Source: NCEH01 sp043195125 (GTDB lineage Bacteria; Pseudomonadota; Alphaproteobacteria; Rhizobiales; Xanthobacteraceae). Taken from it: a stretch of DNA of 64,000 nucleotides. Every line of letters starts with the position of its first letter. Positions within the stretch are counted from its first letter, which is position 1. The DNA lies in NCBI RefSeq assembly GCF_043195125.1, contig NZ_JBAFWR010000005.1; one strand, given 5' to 3'. This document shows positions 1 to 7,956 of this stretch, one piece after another. Under the pieces are notes generated by a model. It saw nothing but the letters and a program-made list of their open reading frames with translations. It was not told where the DNA came from and did not search any database. The translations under genes were made by a program, and so were the position numbers.

Positions 1-58
1 CCGTCTCGGCGATGGCATCTCCCTGGGCGCCCATGCGGGCGATGACGGCCTCCATCAT
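1..58 (-). CDS. RNA uracil methyltransferase family (TrmA/RumA-like), N-terminal fragment
   Basis: Only the first 19 or so codons lie in the window; the gene runs off the left end. The readable peptide (VIARMGAQGDAIAE) resembles the opening strand of the TRAM RNA-binding domain at the start of class I SAM-dependent RNA (uracil-5-) methyltransferases. The start codon (ATG at 58 or 55) overlaps the stop of tlyA, so the two rRNA-modification genes are probably translationally coupled. In alphaproteobacteria tlyA is often followed by such a gene, which supports the call. The catalytic domain cannot be seen, so the assignment rests on a short match and context. Confidence 0.5.
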   Translation of the reverse strand, partial: MMEAVIARMGAQGDAIAET

Positions 59-783
59 GGCTTCACCGCCCCGATCAGGAATTCATGATTGCCGTCGCCC
101 CCCGTGATGGGCGAGGGAATGAGGCCCGTGACGCTCCAGCCCAGCGCCTCGACGCTCTCGCGGACGCGCGCGCAGACGGCGGCATGGATGGCGGCATCGC
201 GCACGATGCCCTTGCGCACATGGGCCGGGCCGGCCTCGAACTGCGGCTTCACCAGCGCCGCGAGGCGCGCACCGGGCGCGGCCAAGGCGAGCGCCGCCGG
301 CAGCACCAAGGCGAGCGAGATGAAGCTGACGTCGATGACGACGAGATCGACCGGCTCGGGCACCTTTTCGCGGTCCAGGCTGCGCGCGTCGGTGCCTTCC
401 AGCAGCACCACGTCGGGATGGCCGCGCAGGCGGGCGTGGAACTGATCGTGCCCCACGTCCACCGCATAGACGCGCCGTGCCCCCCGCCGCAGCAGCACGT
501 CGGTGAAGCCTCCGGTGGAGGCGCCGACATCCAGCGCCACGCGCCCGGCGGGGTCGATGGCGAAGGCGTCCAGCGCGGCCTCGAGCTTCAGCCCGCCGCG
601 CGAGACGAAGGGGTGAATGTCTTGCGCCTCGATGGCCGCGTCCTCGGCCACCTCGTCGGAAGGCTTGGCGACCTGCTTGCCGTCGGCATGCACCTGCCCC
701 GCCAGGATGGCGGCCTGCGCGCGCGCCCGGCTGTCGAACAGGCCGCGCGCCACCAGAAGCTTGTCGATGCGCTGCCGCGCCAT
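55..783 (-). CDS. tlyA: TlyA family rRNA (cytidine-2'-O)-methyltransferase
   Basis: Predicted cytoplasmic rRNA 2'-O-methyltransferase of the TlyA/hemolysin A family. Residues about 3-63 form an S4 RNA-binding domain (RIDKLLVARGLFDSRARAQA). The conserved linker VSRGGLKLEAAL follows, and then an FtsJ-like Rossmann domain with the SAM-binding motif ALDVGASTGGFTDVLL at about residues 83-98. I chose the ATG at 783, giving 242 residues, because family members begin M-A/R-x-R-x-D-x-L; an ATG three codons upstream (792) is possible, and neither has a strong ribosome site. Its stop overlaps the start of the next methyltransferase. In many relatives tlyA directly follows xseB and dxs; here other genes separate them. 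Confidence 0.9.
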   Translation of the reverse strand: MARQRIDKLLVARGLFDSRARAQAAILAGQVHADGKQVAKPSDEVAEDAAIEAQDIHPFVSRGGLKLEAALDAFAIDPAGRVALDVGASTGGFTDVLLRRGARRVYAVDVGHDQFHARLRGHPDVVLLEGTDARSLDREKVPEPVDLVVIDVSFISLALVLPAALALAAPGARLAALVKPQFEAGPAHVRKGIVRDAAIHAAVCARVRESVEALGWSVTGLIPSPITGGDGNHEFLIGAVKP

Positions 784-951
784 GAACCACATCCGCGTTA
801 AGGGAACCGCATTCGCGTTAAGCCAGCCGTGCAAATCTGATCGCGCGCGGCCGGCCGGTCGTGATATGCGATGGCTGGGGGAGAGGCAAACGGCAAGCGA
901 CGGAGCAGGCGGCCTTCAAGAGGACGCGCCGGCTGCCTGATGGGAGAATGT

Positions 952-1521
952 ATGCGTATCGCCCTCGCAGCCCTGTGCGCCCTGGCGCTTGTCGCGCTGC
1001 CCCTCGCGGCTGGCGGCGCCAAAGCCAATACCTCCAAGACCGGCACCACGAAGACCGGCACAACCAAGACCGGCACAACCAAATCCACCGCGTCCAAGAC
1101 CCAGGCGCCCGCGGATACGCGCGTGTGGAGCCTGGTGCGGGGCGACGGCACCTATGTGCTGCGCTTCGGGCAGCCCCGCGCCACCGATCCGGTGTTCGCC
1201 GCCACATGCCAGCCCTCGGCGCAATTGCTTCAGATCGCCCTGGAAGTGAATTCCACCAAGATCCGCTCCGGCGACGGGGTCGCGCTGTCACTCTCCAGCG
1301 GCAAGCGCCATCTTGAGCTTGCGGCGAGCGCTTTTCTCGGCTCCAGCGACGGCCTGCTGGTGGTGGAGGCGGCGGTGACCCTGGAACCGCGCGTGTTCGA
1401 CATCTTCCGCGACGGGGACACCCTGACCATCCGCCTCGCCGGGCAGACACAGACCCTGCCGTTCGCCGGCGCTCGTGCCCGCCTGCAGGATTTCGAGCGC
1501 GCTTGCCTGGCATCCAGGTAA
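952..1521 (+). CDS. Secreted protein of unknown function with KTGTT repeats
   Basis: A 189-residue protein that starts with a clear signal peptide (MRIALAALCALALVALPLAA). A Lys/Thr/Gly linker follows, encoded by three perfect or near-perfect 15-base tandem repeats at 1036-1080 (KTGTT x3). The remaining 130 or so residues form a compact domain with two cysteines, one early (FAATCQP) and one three residues from the end. I do not recognise a named family. The domain resembles the downstream gene at 1624 in layout (L-x-F-G-x-P, central Cys, a hydrophobic strand, F-E-x-A-C near the end), so the two look like diverged paralogues acting in the periplasm. An in-frame upstream ATG (871) would bury the signal peptide and was rejected. 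Confidence 0.7.
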   Translation: MRIALAALCALALVALPLAAGGAKANTSKTGTTKTGTTKTGTTKSTASKTQAPADTRVWSLVRGDGTYVLRFGQPRATDPVFAATCQPSAQLLQIALEVNSTKIRSGDGVALSLSSGKRHLELAASAFLGSSDGLLVVEAAVTLEPRVFDIFRDGDTLTIRLAGQTQTLPFAGARARLQDFERACLASR

Positions 1522-1623
1522 TATATAACCGATATTCACCACGCTGACATAGGGGCAGCCCGCCCGGCTTCCCCTTTTCTGACGGCTGGTTATGATCCCG
1601 CGCCATTTTGTGAGGAATTGAGC

Positions 1624-2085
1624 ATGTATCGTAAGGTCCTCGCGCTCGCGCTTCTCGCCGCCTCCGCGATGCCCGCGGCAGCCCAGGTGAAGATGCAGTG
1701 GGCCAGCAGCAACAGCGATACCGGGGCGACCCTGACCTTCGGCGTGCCGGAGACGGACGAGTCGATCGTCAGCTTCACCTGCGACAAGGGCAAGGACATG
1801 GTCCTGGTCAGCTCCTACATCGGCTCCAAGGGGCTGAAGGCGGAGGAAGCGGCCCACATTCTGCTGACCGCCGGCAAGGTGAAGAAGGATCTTGTCGGCC
1901 GCGCGGTCGCCAATGAGGAAAGCGGCGCGGTGGATGTGGAAGCCGGCGCCAAGATGGCCGATCTGAAGGCCCTGCTCGCCAGCGGCAAGCTACTGGTGGT
2001 CGAGACCAAGGGCGCCAAGCAGCAGGTGGCGCTGGCCGGCGCACCGGAAGCCTTCGGCCAGTTCGAAAGCGCCTGCAAGAACTGA
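1624..2085 (+). CDS. Small periplasmic protein of unknown function
   Basis: A 153-residue protein with a signal peptide (MYRKVLALALLAASAMPAAAQ). The mature part has one central and one C-terminal cysteine (SFTCDKGK and FESACKN), which could form a disulfide. A GAGG ribosome site eight bases upstream selects the ATG at 1624; a TTG at 1618 sits too close to it. The layout parallels the preceding secreted gene (952-1521), which lies about 100 bases upstream on the same strand, suggesting tandem duplication and a shared job at the cell envelope. No function can be assigned. The pair interrupts the usual dxs-tlyA neighbourhood and reads against both flanking genes. Confidence 0.75.
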   Translation: MYRKVLALALLAASAMPAAAQVKMQWASSNSDTGATLTFGVPETDESIVSFTCDKGKDMVLVSSYIGSKGLKAEEAAHILLTAGKVKKDLVGRAVANEESGAVDVEAGAKMADLKALLASGKLLVVETKGAKQQVALAGAPEAFGQFESACKN

Positions 2086-2206
2086 AGCCGCACCACCACG
2101 GGCGGAACATCGCAGCCCGGCCGCTCAGGTCGGGCTCGATGAGGATCGGGTGGAAGGACGGGCCGGGTTGAAGCCCCCTGCGCGGGGCGCGACCCGGGGT
2201 CTTGAT

Positions 2207-4126
2207 TCAGGCCCGCCGGGTCAAGCCGATACGGTCGGGGCGCTGCAGCACCGAGAGCACCTTCGCCACGATGCCGTCGGCATCGAGCCCGGCCTGGGCG
2301 ATCTGACGGGCCGGCGTCTCCTGGTCGATATAGATGTCCGGAAGCACCATGGCGCGCAGCTTGAGCCCGCGATCCAGGGTTCCCGTATCGCTCAGGAACT
2401 GCATGACCTGACTGCCGAACCCGCCGACGGAGCCTTCCTCCACCGTAATCAGCGCCTCATGCTCCCGCGCCAGACGGCCGATGAGGTCCTGATCGATGGG
2501 CTTGGCGAAGCGGGCATCGGCGACGCTCGCGGAAATGCCGAGATCCGCCAGTCGCTCCGCCGCCACGAGGCAGGCGCCCACCCGCGTGCCGAGGCCGACC
2601 AGCGCGACGTCCGTGCCCTCGCGCAGAAGGCGGCCGCGCCCGATGGGCAGCACCTCGCCCCGCTCCGGCCGCTCCACGCCCACGCCTTCCCCGCGCGGGA
2701 AGCGGATGGCGCTCGGCCCCTCGTCGAACGCAACCGCAGTCGCGATCATGTGGGTCAGCTCGGCCTCGTCGGACGGGGCCATGATGGTGAAGCCCGGCAG
2801 GCAGCCGAGAAAGGCGATATCGTACGCGCCCGCATGGGTCGCGCCGTCCGCGCCCACGAGGCCGGCGCGATCGATGGCGAAACGCACCGGCAGGCCCTGC
2901 AGCGCCACGTCGTGCACCACCTGGTCATAGGCCCGCTGGAGGAAGGTGGAATAGAGCGCGCAGAACGGCTTGTAGCCTTCCGCCGCGAGCCCGGCCGCGA
3001 ACGTCACCGCGTGCTGCTCGGCGATCGCCACATCGAAAGTGCGGTTTGGGAACGCCTGGCCGAACAGATCGAGCCCGGTTCCGCTCGGCATGGCGGCGGT
3101 GATGGCCACCACCTTGTCGTCATGCCGCGCCTCGTTAATGAGGCTCTCCGCGAACACGCGGGTATAGGTCGGCGCATTGGACTTTGCCTTGACCTGCGCG
3201 CCGGTCACCACGTCGAACTTCACGACGCCATGATATTTGTCGGCGGAGGCCTCGGCGGGCGCGTAGCCCTTGCCCTTCTGCGTCACCACATGAACCAGGA
3301 TCGGCCCGGTCTTGGCGTCGCGCACATTGCGCAGCACGGGCAGCAGGTGCTCGAAATTGTGACCGTCGATGGGCCCCACGTAATAGAAGCCCATCTCCTC
3401 GAACAGCGTGCCGCCGGTCCAGAAGCCGCGCGCGAACTCCTCCGCCCGCTGGGCGCCGCGCTCGACGAACTTCGGCATGTGGCCGGCGAGCTGCTTGCCG
3501 ATCTCGCGCAGGGAGAGATAGGTGCGCCCGGAAATCAGCCGGGCGAGATAGGCCGACATGGCGCCCGTGGGCGGGGCGATCGACATGTCGTTGTCGTTGA
3601 GGATGACGATCAGCCGGCTGTCCATGGCGCCGGCGTTATTCATGGCCTCATAGGCCATGCCCGCCGACATGGCGCCGTCGCCGATGACGCAGACGATGTT
3701 GCGCTCCTCGCCGGAGAGGTCGCGCGCAACCGCCATGCCGAGGCCGGCGGAAATGGAGGTGGAGGAATGGGCCGCGCCGAACGGGTCGTACACGCTCTCC
3801 GCGCGCTGGGTGAAGCCGGACAGGCCCCCGCCCTGGCGCAGCGTGCGAATGCGGTCGCGCCGCTCGGTGAGAATCTTGTGGGGATAGCACTGGTGCCCGA
3901 CGTCCCAGATCAGGCGGTCGTGCGGGGTGTCGAAAACGTGATGCAGCGCCACCGACAATTCGACCACGCCGAGGCCCGCGCCCAGGTGTCCGCCGGTCAC
4001 GGACACGGCGTCGATGGTTTCGAGCCGCAGCTCGTCGGCGAGCTGGGGCAGCTTTTCGTCGGGCAGGCGCCGCACATCAGCGGGGCTGTGCACCGTATCG
4101 AGAAGCGGGGTCTTGGAAGCGGTCAC
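2207..4126 (-). CDS. dxs: 1-deoxy-D-xylulose-5-phosphate synthase
   Basis: Thiamine-diphosphate enzyme that condenses pyruvate and glyceraldehyde 3-phosphate into DXP, the first step of the MEP isoprenoid pathway and a source for thiamine and pyridoxal synthesis. At 639 residues it has the normal family length. Visible signatures are the N-terminal GGHLG (about residue 45), the TPP/Mg motif GDG at 149-151 closed by NN at 163-164, the AHSSTSIS segment, and the transketolase-type EQHAVTFAAGL motif of the pyrimidine domain. The start at 4126 gives the normal N-terminus. The leader on this strand carries tandem repeats (see 4143-4219). Neighbouring xseB and tlyA are its usual partners in alphaproteobacteria. 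Confidence 0.97.
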   Translation of the reverse strand: MTASKTPLLDTVHSPADVRRLPDEKLPQLADELRLETIDAVSVTGGHLGAGLGVVELSVALHHVFDTPHDRLIWDVGHQCYPHKILTERRDRIRTLRQGGGLSGFTQRAESVYDPFGAAHSSTSISAGLGMAVARDLSGEERNIVCVIGDGAMSAGMAYEAMNNAGAMDSRLIVILNDNDMSIAPPTGAMSAYLARLISGRTYLSLREIGKQLAGHMPKFVERGAQRAEEFARGFWTGGTLFEEMGFYYVGPIDGHNFEHLLPVLRNVRDAKTGPILVHVVTQKGKGYAPAEASADKYHGVVKFDVVTGAQVKAKSNAPTYTRVFAESLINEARHDDKVVAITAAMPSGTGLDLFGQAFPNRTFDVAIAEQHAVTFAAGLAAEGYKPFCALYSTFLQRAYDQVVHDVALQGLPVRFAIDRAGLVGADGATHAGAYDIAFLGCLPGFTIMAPSDEAELTHMIATAVAFDEGPSAIRFPRGEGVGVERPERGEVLPIGRGRLLREGTDVALVGLGTRVGACLVAAERLADLGISASVADARFAKPIDQDLIGRLAREHEALITVEEGSVGGFGSQVMQFLSDTGTLDRGLKLRAMVLPDIYIDQETPARQIAQAGLDADGIVAKVLSVLQRPDRIGLTRRA

Positions 4127-4142
4127 GGAACACTCCGCACAT

Positions 4143-4219
4143 GCCGGGATCGCCGGCCCTATTCAATCTGCCGGCATCGCCGGCCCTGTTCATCCGCCGG
4201 CGTCGCCGGTTCTTGCGCC
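4143..4219 (-). repeat. Tandem 24-27 base repeat in the dxs leader
   Basis: Three consecutive units at 4143-4169, 4170-4195 and 4196-4219, each beginning gccgg(g/c)(a/g)tcgccgg, followed by a short AT-richer tail in the first two. Each unit can fold on itself (ccggc-gat-gccgg). The array lies 17-93 bases upstream of the dxs start on the minus strand, so it would sit in the 5' untranslated region or promoter. The third unit is the most diverged. Function is unknown. Confidence 0.7.
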
Positions 4220-4358
4220 GACCCGAGCGGCTGAGCCGGGGATCGTACCCGGTATCCGGGACAAAAAAGCCTTACACACACAGATGGTCATGTGCAACGC
4301 GCACCGCCAGACCCGTTAACCATACATTGGGATGATGTTACCGTCCGCGCGGCGCGCA

Positions 4359-5252
4359 CTATCCCCGGCCGTCATGGGCCGGCCCGGTGGGCGCGCCCGG
4401 CCCGTCAAGCAGGCCGGCAAGTTTGCCCGCCCGGATCATGAAGCGATGCATGTCGAGGGTGGCCAGCGCCAGCAGGCAGCCGCCGGCGAGGCGCATCAGA
4501 TCGCGTGCGAACGGGGTGGAGCGCCCATACTTGCGGCGCACATAGAGTTCCGAACGCTTCTTGTAGCGATTGATGGCGAAGGTGGCGGCCCAGGAAGAGG
4601 TGCTGGATTTCCCGCCGCTGTGGGACACCTGCGCGCCCGGCACCACGACGATCGGCAGGTCGCGCGCCAGCGCCCGCAGGGCGAGGTCGTCGTCCTCGTG
4701 ATACAGGAAAATCTGCTCGTCGAACCCGCCGAGGTCGAGGAACTCCTGGCGCTTCATGAGAAAGGCGGCGCCGTGCACGAACCGCGTGCAATAATCGCCC
4801 GCGATCTCCTCCGCCTTCAGCCGCGCGCCGCGCGCCACAGGCTCGAGAATCGAGCCTTCCTTGCGCATCGGCCGGCCGGTATCACCGAGGATGGACGGCA
4901 TGATGATCGCCGGGCCATAGGCCCGTTCCGCCGCCACTAGGCGCTCCAGCGCGCCCGGCGCCAAGGCCGCATCGGGATTGAGGAAGAAGACGTATTCGCC
5001 CCGCGCGGCGCGCGCGCCTTCATTGCAGGCGGTGCCGAAGCCGAGGTTGCGCGGCAATGCGATCAGCCGGGCGGGACGCGCGAGGCCGTCCATGAAGCCG
5101 GTGCCCCGCGGGCTCGCATTGTCCACCACGATCACCTCGCACCCTTCGGGCACCGAGGCGATGGCACGGCCGATCACCGCGCCGCTGTTGTAGGAGACCA
5201 GGATCACGCTCACCGGCGGCGCATCATTGGCCTCAGTGTCGGTCAAGGTCAT
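4359..5252 (-). CDS. Family 2 glycosyltransferase
   Basis: A 297-residue GT-A fold sugar transferase, probably adding a residue to a surface polysaccharide at the cytoplasmic face of the membrane. It begins with the GT2 opening strand VSVILVSYNSG (residues 14-24), then VVDNAS (42-47), and the nucleotide-sugar/metal site FFLNPDAAL (DxD-like, about 89-97). An acceptor-side EDDDLALRA motif follows further on, as in rhamnosyltransferase-like members. The ATG at 5252 is preceded by a GGAGG site at good spacing; the frame is open far upstream but that part is the antisense of the next gene. It stands alone on this strand, between dxs and a divergent membrane protein gene, so its polysaccharide is unknown. 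Confidence 0.85.
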   Translation of the reverse strand: MTLTDTEANDAPPVSVILVSYNSGAVIGRAIASVPEGCEVIVVDNASPRGTGFMDGLARPARLIALPRNLGFGTACNEGARAARGEYVFFLNPDAALAPGALERLVAAERAYGPAIIMPSILGDTGRPMRKEGSILEPVARGARLKAEEIAGDYCTRFVHGAAFLMKRQEFLDLGGFDEQIFLYHEDDDLALRALARDLPIVVVPGAQVSHSGGKSSTSSWAATFAINRYKKRSELYVRRKYGRSTPFARDLMRLAGGCLLALATLDMHRFMIRAGKLAGLLDGPGAPTGPAHDGRG

Positions 5253-5402
5253 CGGTCCTCCGCAGGGCGCTTGGCCCATGTGTGGGCGCTTTGCCCATCT
5301 GTGGTAGCACTCCCGCGCGGCGGCTCCAACGCGGCCTGACGCGCACCGTGCGGGCGCGGGGCCTTTCATCGCGCGCCGCGCTCCGTTAGAAGGCCATCGA
5401 CC

Positions 5403-6788
5403 ATGGCCGTGCACGAACCAGACCAGACGCTCCGCCGCCATTTCTTCTTCGTGGCGGGCTTCGATCCCATGAGCGCGGAAGGCCATCACAAGGTCTTCAC
5501 CCGCGAGATCGCCCGATTCGCCAAGGTGTGGAACGTCGAGACCGGCTGCGATCACGCCATCGCGCCCACCTCGACCGGCGCCACATGGAATGCCCACGCC
5601 ACGGGTCCCGGCTGGTCCACGCAGACCCGGTTCGAGCTGCTCGCCTGGGATGAATTCGTGCGTGCCGACATGGCGCGCAGCCGCTGGTCGCACATTCTCG
5701 GCACGACCCGGGCGCTCGCGGACATGATCGCCAGCGGCACGGTGGTGCGCTATTTCCGCCTCAGCCACCGCTACGGCATCTTCTTCGTGCTGACCTATGT
5801 GGTGCTGCTCGCCATCACGGCCGCAGCCCTCGCCGCCGGCTATGGCGCGGCCTATTTTTCCGCCACGCCGCTCGGCCCCATCCCGGCGCTCATCCTCGGC
5901 GCGATCGCCACCGCCGGCGTTTTCTTCGGCCTCATGGCGACGCTGGGCAAGCGGCTGCGGCTCAAGCAATCGCTGGATCTTGCGGAATTCTCGGTGGATT
6001 ACGCGCGCGGCCGGCATCCCGACATCGATGCGCGGGTCGCCGCCTTCGCGGCACGGGTGCGCGAGGTGGCGCGCAAGGGCGGCGTGGATGAGATCGTCAT
6101 CGCCGGCCACAGCCTCGGCGCCATGCATGTGGTGAGCCTCATGGCGCAGGTGCTGGCGCGCGACCCGAAATTCGGCACGCGCATGCCGATCCGCCTGCTC
6201 ACGCTCGGCTCCACCACCGCGAAATTCGCTTTGCATCCCGCCGGCACCCGCCTGCGGGCGGCGGCGCACAAGGTGCATGCCGCGCCGGCCGTGGGCTGGG
6301 CGGAATTCCAGGCACGCGACGACATCGTCAGCTTCTACAAGGTCAATCCGGTCACGCTCGGCCACGCCGGCAACGCCGACGGGCGGCGCCGGCCGTTCGT
6401 GCGGCAGATCACCATTCGCGGCCTGCTGACGCCCAAGACCTATGCCCGCTTCCGCTTCGACGTGATGCGGCTGCACTGCCAGTTCTTCCTCGCGAACGAC
6501 CGCAAGGCGCCCTACGATTTTTACGCCTTCATTTGCGCGCCGGTGACTTTCGACGAGATGGTGCGGCAGATGGAGGGGCCGATGGCGATCTTCGCGCCGG
6601 ACGGCGCGCTCATTCCGCTGGCCCAGCGGCAATCCACGGCGGTGGGCGGCGCGGCCCCGGCCAAGGCGGCCGAACCGGCCGCCGCGTCCGCCGGCCCCGC
6701 ACAGCCGCCGGCGCGCGCCAAGGCGCATCCCAGATCCGGCGGCCGCGCCCGGCAATATCCCAAAAACAGGAGCAGGAAGCGCCCATGA
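5403..6788 (+). CDS. Membrane protein with serine-hydrolase (GHSLG) motif, unknown function
   Basis: A 461-residue protein. An N-terminal soluble part contains FFFVAGFDPMSAEGHH, reminiscent of an alpha/beta-hydrolase first strand. Two transmembrane segments follow (about 125-150 and 158-182), then a second soluble part with the nucleophile-elbow motif IAGHSLGAMH (the GHSLG begins near residue 235). The C-terminus is a low-complexity Ala/Pro/Lys/Arg tail. The hydrolase core thus appears split by a two-helix membrane hairpin. No catalytic acid or histidine can be assigned with confidence. Its stop overlaps the ATG of the isoprenylcysteine methyltransferase-like gene, so the two are probably co-translated and may act together on a lipid or lipid-linked substrate; that link is inference. 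Confidence 0.75.
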   Translation: MAVHEPDQTLRRHFFFVAGFDPMSAEGHHKVFTREIARFAKVWNVETGCDHAIAPTSTGATWNAHATGPGWSTQTRFELLAWDEFVRADMARSRWSHILGTTRALADMIASGTVVRYFRLSHRYGIFFVLTYVVLLAITAAALAAGYGAAYFSATPLGPIPALILGAIATAGVFFGLMATLGKRLRLKQSLDLAEFSVDYARGRHPDIDARVAAFAARVREVARKGGVDEIVIAGHSLGAMHVVSLMAQVLARDPKFGTRMPIRLLTLGSTTAKFALHPAGTRLRAAAHKVHAAPAVGWAEFQARDDIVSFYKVNPVTLGHAGNADGRRRPFVRQITIRGLLTPKTYARFRFDVMRLHCQFFLANDRKAPYDFYAFICAPVTFDEMVRQMEGPMAIFAPDGALIPLAQRQSTAVGGAAPAKAAEPAAASAGPAQPPARAKAHPRSGGRARQYPKNRSRKRP

Positions 6789-7375
6789 GCACGCTCGCCA
6801 TCGCGAAACTGGCCTGGGCGCTCGGCGTCATCGCCTGGTACGTCATCCGCATGCCGTTCGAGCGCAAGGCGCGCAAGGCGCGGGTGGCCGACCGGCGCCA
6901 TCGCACGACGCGGGAACTGGTGCTGCTGTCCATCTCCACGCTCGGGCTCGGCATCATTCCGGCGATCTATGCGGCGACCGGCTTTCCCCGCGCGCTCGGC
7001 TATGCCCCCTCCCCGCTTCAGGTGGCGGCCGGCATCGCCGTGTTCGCGGTGTCGCTCTGGCTGTTCTGGCGCACCCATCGCGATCTCGGCCGCAACTGGT
7101 CGGTGACGCTGGAGATCAAGGACGCGCACCAGCTCGTAACCTCGGGCGTCTATGCGCAGGTGCGCCACCCCATGTATTCCGCGTTTTTCCTATGGGCGGT
7201 GGCGCAGGCGCTGCTGCTGCCGAACCTGCTGGCCGGATTTTCCGGCCTGGTGGGCTTCGGCATCCTTTTCTTTTTCCGGGTCGGCCAGGAAGAGGCAATG
7301 ATGCGCGAGACCTTCGGCGCGCAATATGACGCCTATTGCGCCCGCACCAAGCGCATCATCCCCGGGCTCTACTGA
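6785..7375 (+). CDS. Isoprenylcysteine carboxyl methyltransferase (ICMT)/PEMT-like membrane methyltransferase
   Basis: A 196-residue integral membrane protein with about five hydrophobic segments. The C-terminal half carries the signature of the ICMT/phospholipid methyltransferase family: GVYAQVRHPMY at residues 121-131, the RHP that contacts S-adenosylmethionine, and a QEE near residue 169. Bacterial relatives are often annotated as protein-S-isoprenylcysteine O-methyltransferase, but their true substrates are rarely known. The ATG overlaps the upstream stop (ATGA), which fixes the start and indicates coupling to the GHSLG protein. Confidence 0.8.
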   Translation: MSTLAIAKLAWALGVIAWYVIRMPFERKARKARVADRRHRTTRELVLLSISTLGLGIIPAIYAATGFPRALGYAPSPLQVAAGIAVFAVSLWLFWRTHRDLGRNWSVTLEIKDAHQLVTSGVYAQVRHPMYSAFFLWAVAQALLLPNLLAGFSGLVGFGILFFFRVGQEEAMMRETFGAQYDAYCARTKRIIPGLY

Positions 7376-7475
7376 AAAGAACAAAGCCCGCACACGGCGC
7401 GGCGCGCGATTCGGACACGCTGTGTTCCCCGCGCGTTCGGCCCGAGGGGTGGCGTGTGTCCCGCCCTGGCACAGC

Positions 7476-7760
7476 TCAGCCCGGATCGAGCGGCGCCGTG
7501 CCGCTCGGGCGGCCGTCGGAATCGCGGGTGATGGTCTCGACCCGCGCCTCGGCCTCCTTCAGCAGCGCGTCGCATCGGGCCTTCAGCGCCTCGCCGCGCT
7601 CATAGATGGCGATGCTTTCCTCCAGGGGCACGTCGCCGCGCTCCAGGCGCTGCACGATGCCCTCCAGCTCGGCGAGCGCCATTTCGAAGGAGAGGGTCGC
7701 GACCGCCGGGCCGGCGCTGGCGCCTTTGGCCTGCGGGGTTGTCTTGGGAGCATCGGCCAT
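7476..7760 (-). CDS. xseB: Exodeoxyribonuclease VII small subunit
   Basis: A 94-residue protein matching XseB, which forms the multi-copy helical partner of XseA in exonuclease VII, an enzyme that degrades single-stranded DNA. The core SFEMALAELEGIVQRLERGD followed by LEESIAIYERGEAL and a final coiled helix is diagnostic. The ATG at 7760 is preceded by AAGGAAA; upstream in-frame codons belong to the intergenic region. The N-terminal 20 residues are a poorly conserved tail. In many alphaproteobacteria xseB lies directly ahead of dxs; here the glycosyltransferase and two plus-strand genes have come between them. xseA is not in the window. Confidence 0.93.
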   Translation of the reverse strand: MADAPKTTPQAKGASAGPAVATLSFEMALAELEGIVQRLERGDVPLEESIAIYERGEALKARCDALLKEAEARVETITRDSDGRPSGTAPLDPG

Positions 7761-7956
7761 GGGCTTTCCTTTTTGCGTGCGGGCATCGGAGGCGGACCGG
7801 CCGCGCCGATTCCTCGGGTCGTTTGCGCGCACCATAGCCGAGCCGGACGCGAGGCTTAAGCGCCGTTCGGGCAGGCCGGGGTGGCCTGAGGGCTTCGCCT
7901 TTGCTAGAAGCCGCGCGAACACTTGAGCCCTATCCGGACCGCGGCGGACGAATTTC

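Noticed and set aside
794..822. CtrA site from two cgcgttaag repeats upstream of tlyA
   Set aside because: Spacing is 20 bases and the full TTAA-N7-TTAA pattern is absent.
2150..4234. 694-codon open frame opposite dxs
   Set aside because: It is an antisense shadow of a clear Dxs gene, with low-complexity Arg/His/Gly-rich translation and no family signature. Similar long antisense frames opposite glnE (19802-22363), the sensor/regulator pair (22428-24638) and gp15 (40313-42643) were rejected for the same reason; high GC at third positions keeps stop codons rare.
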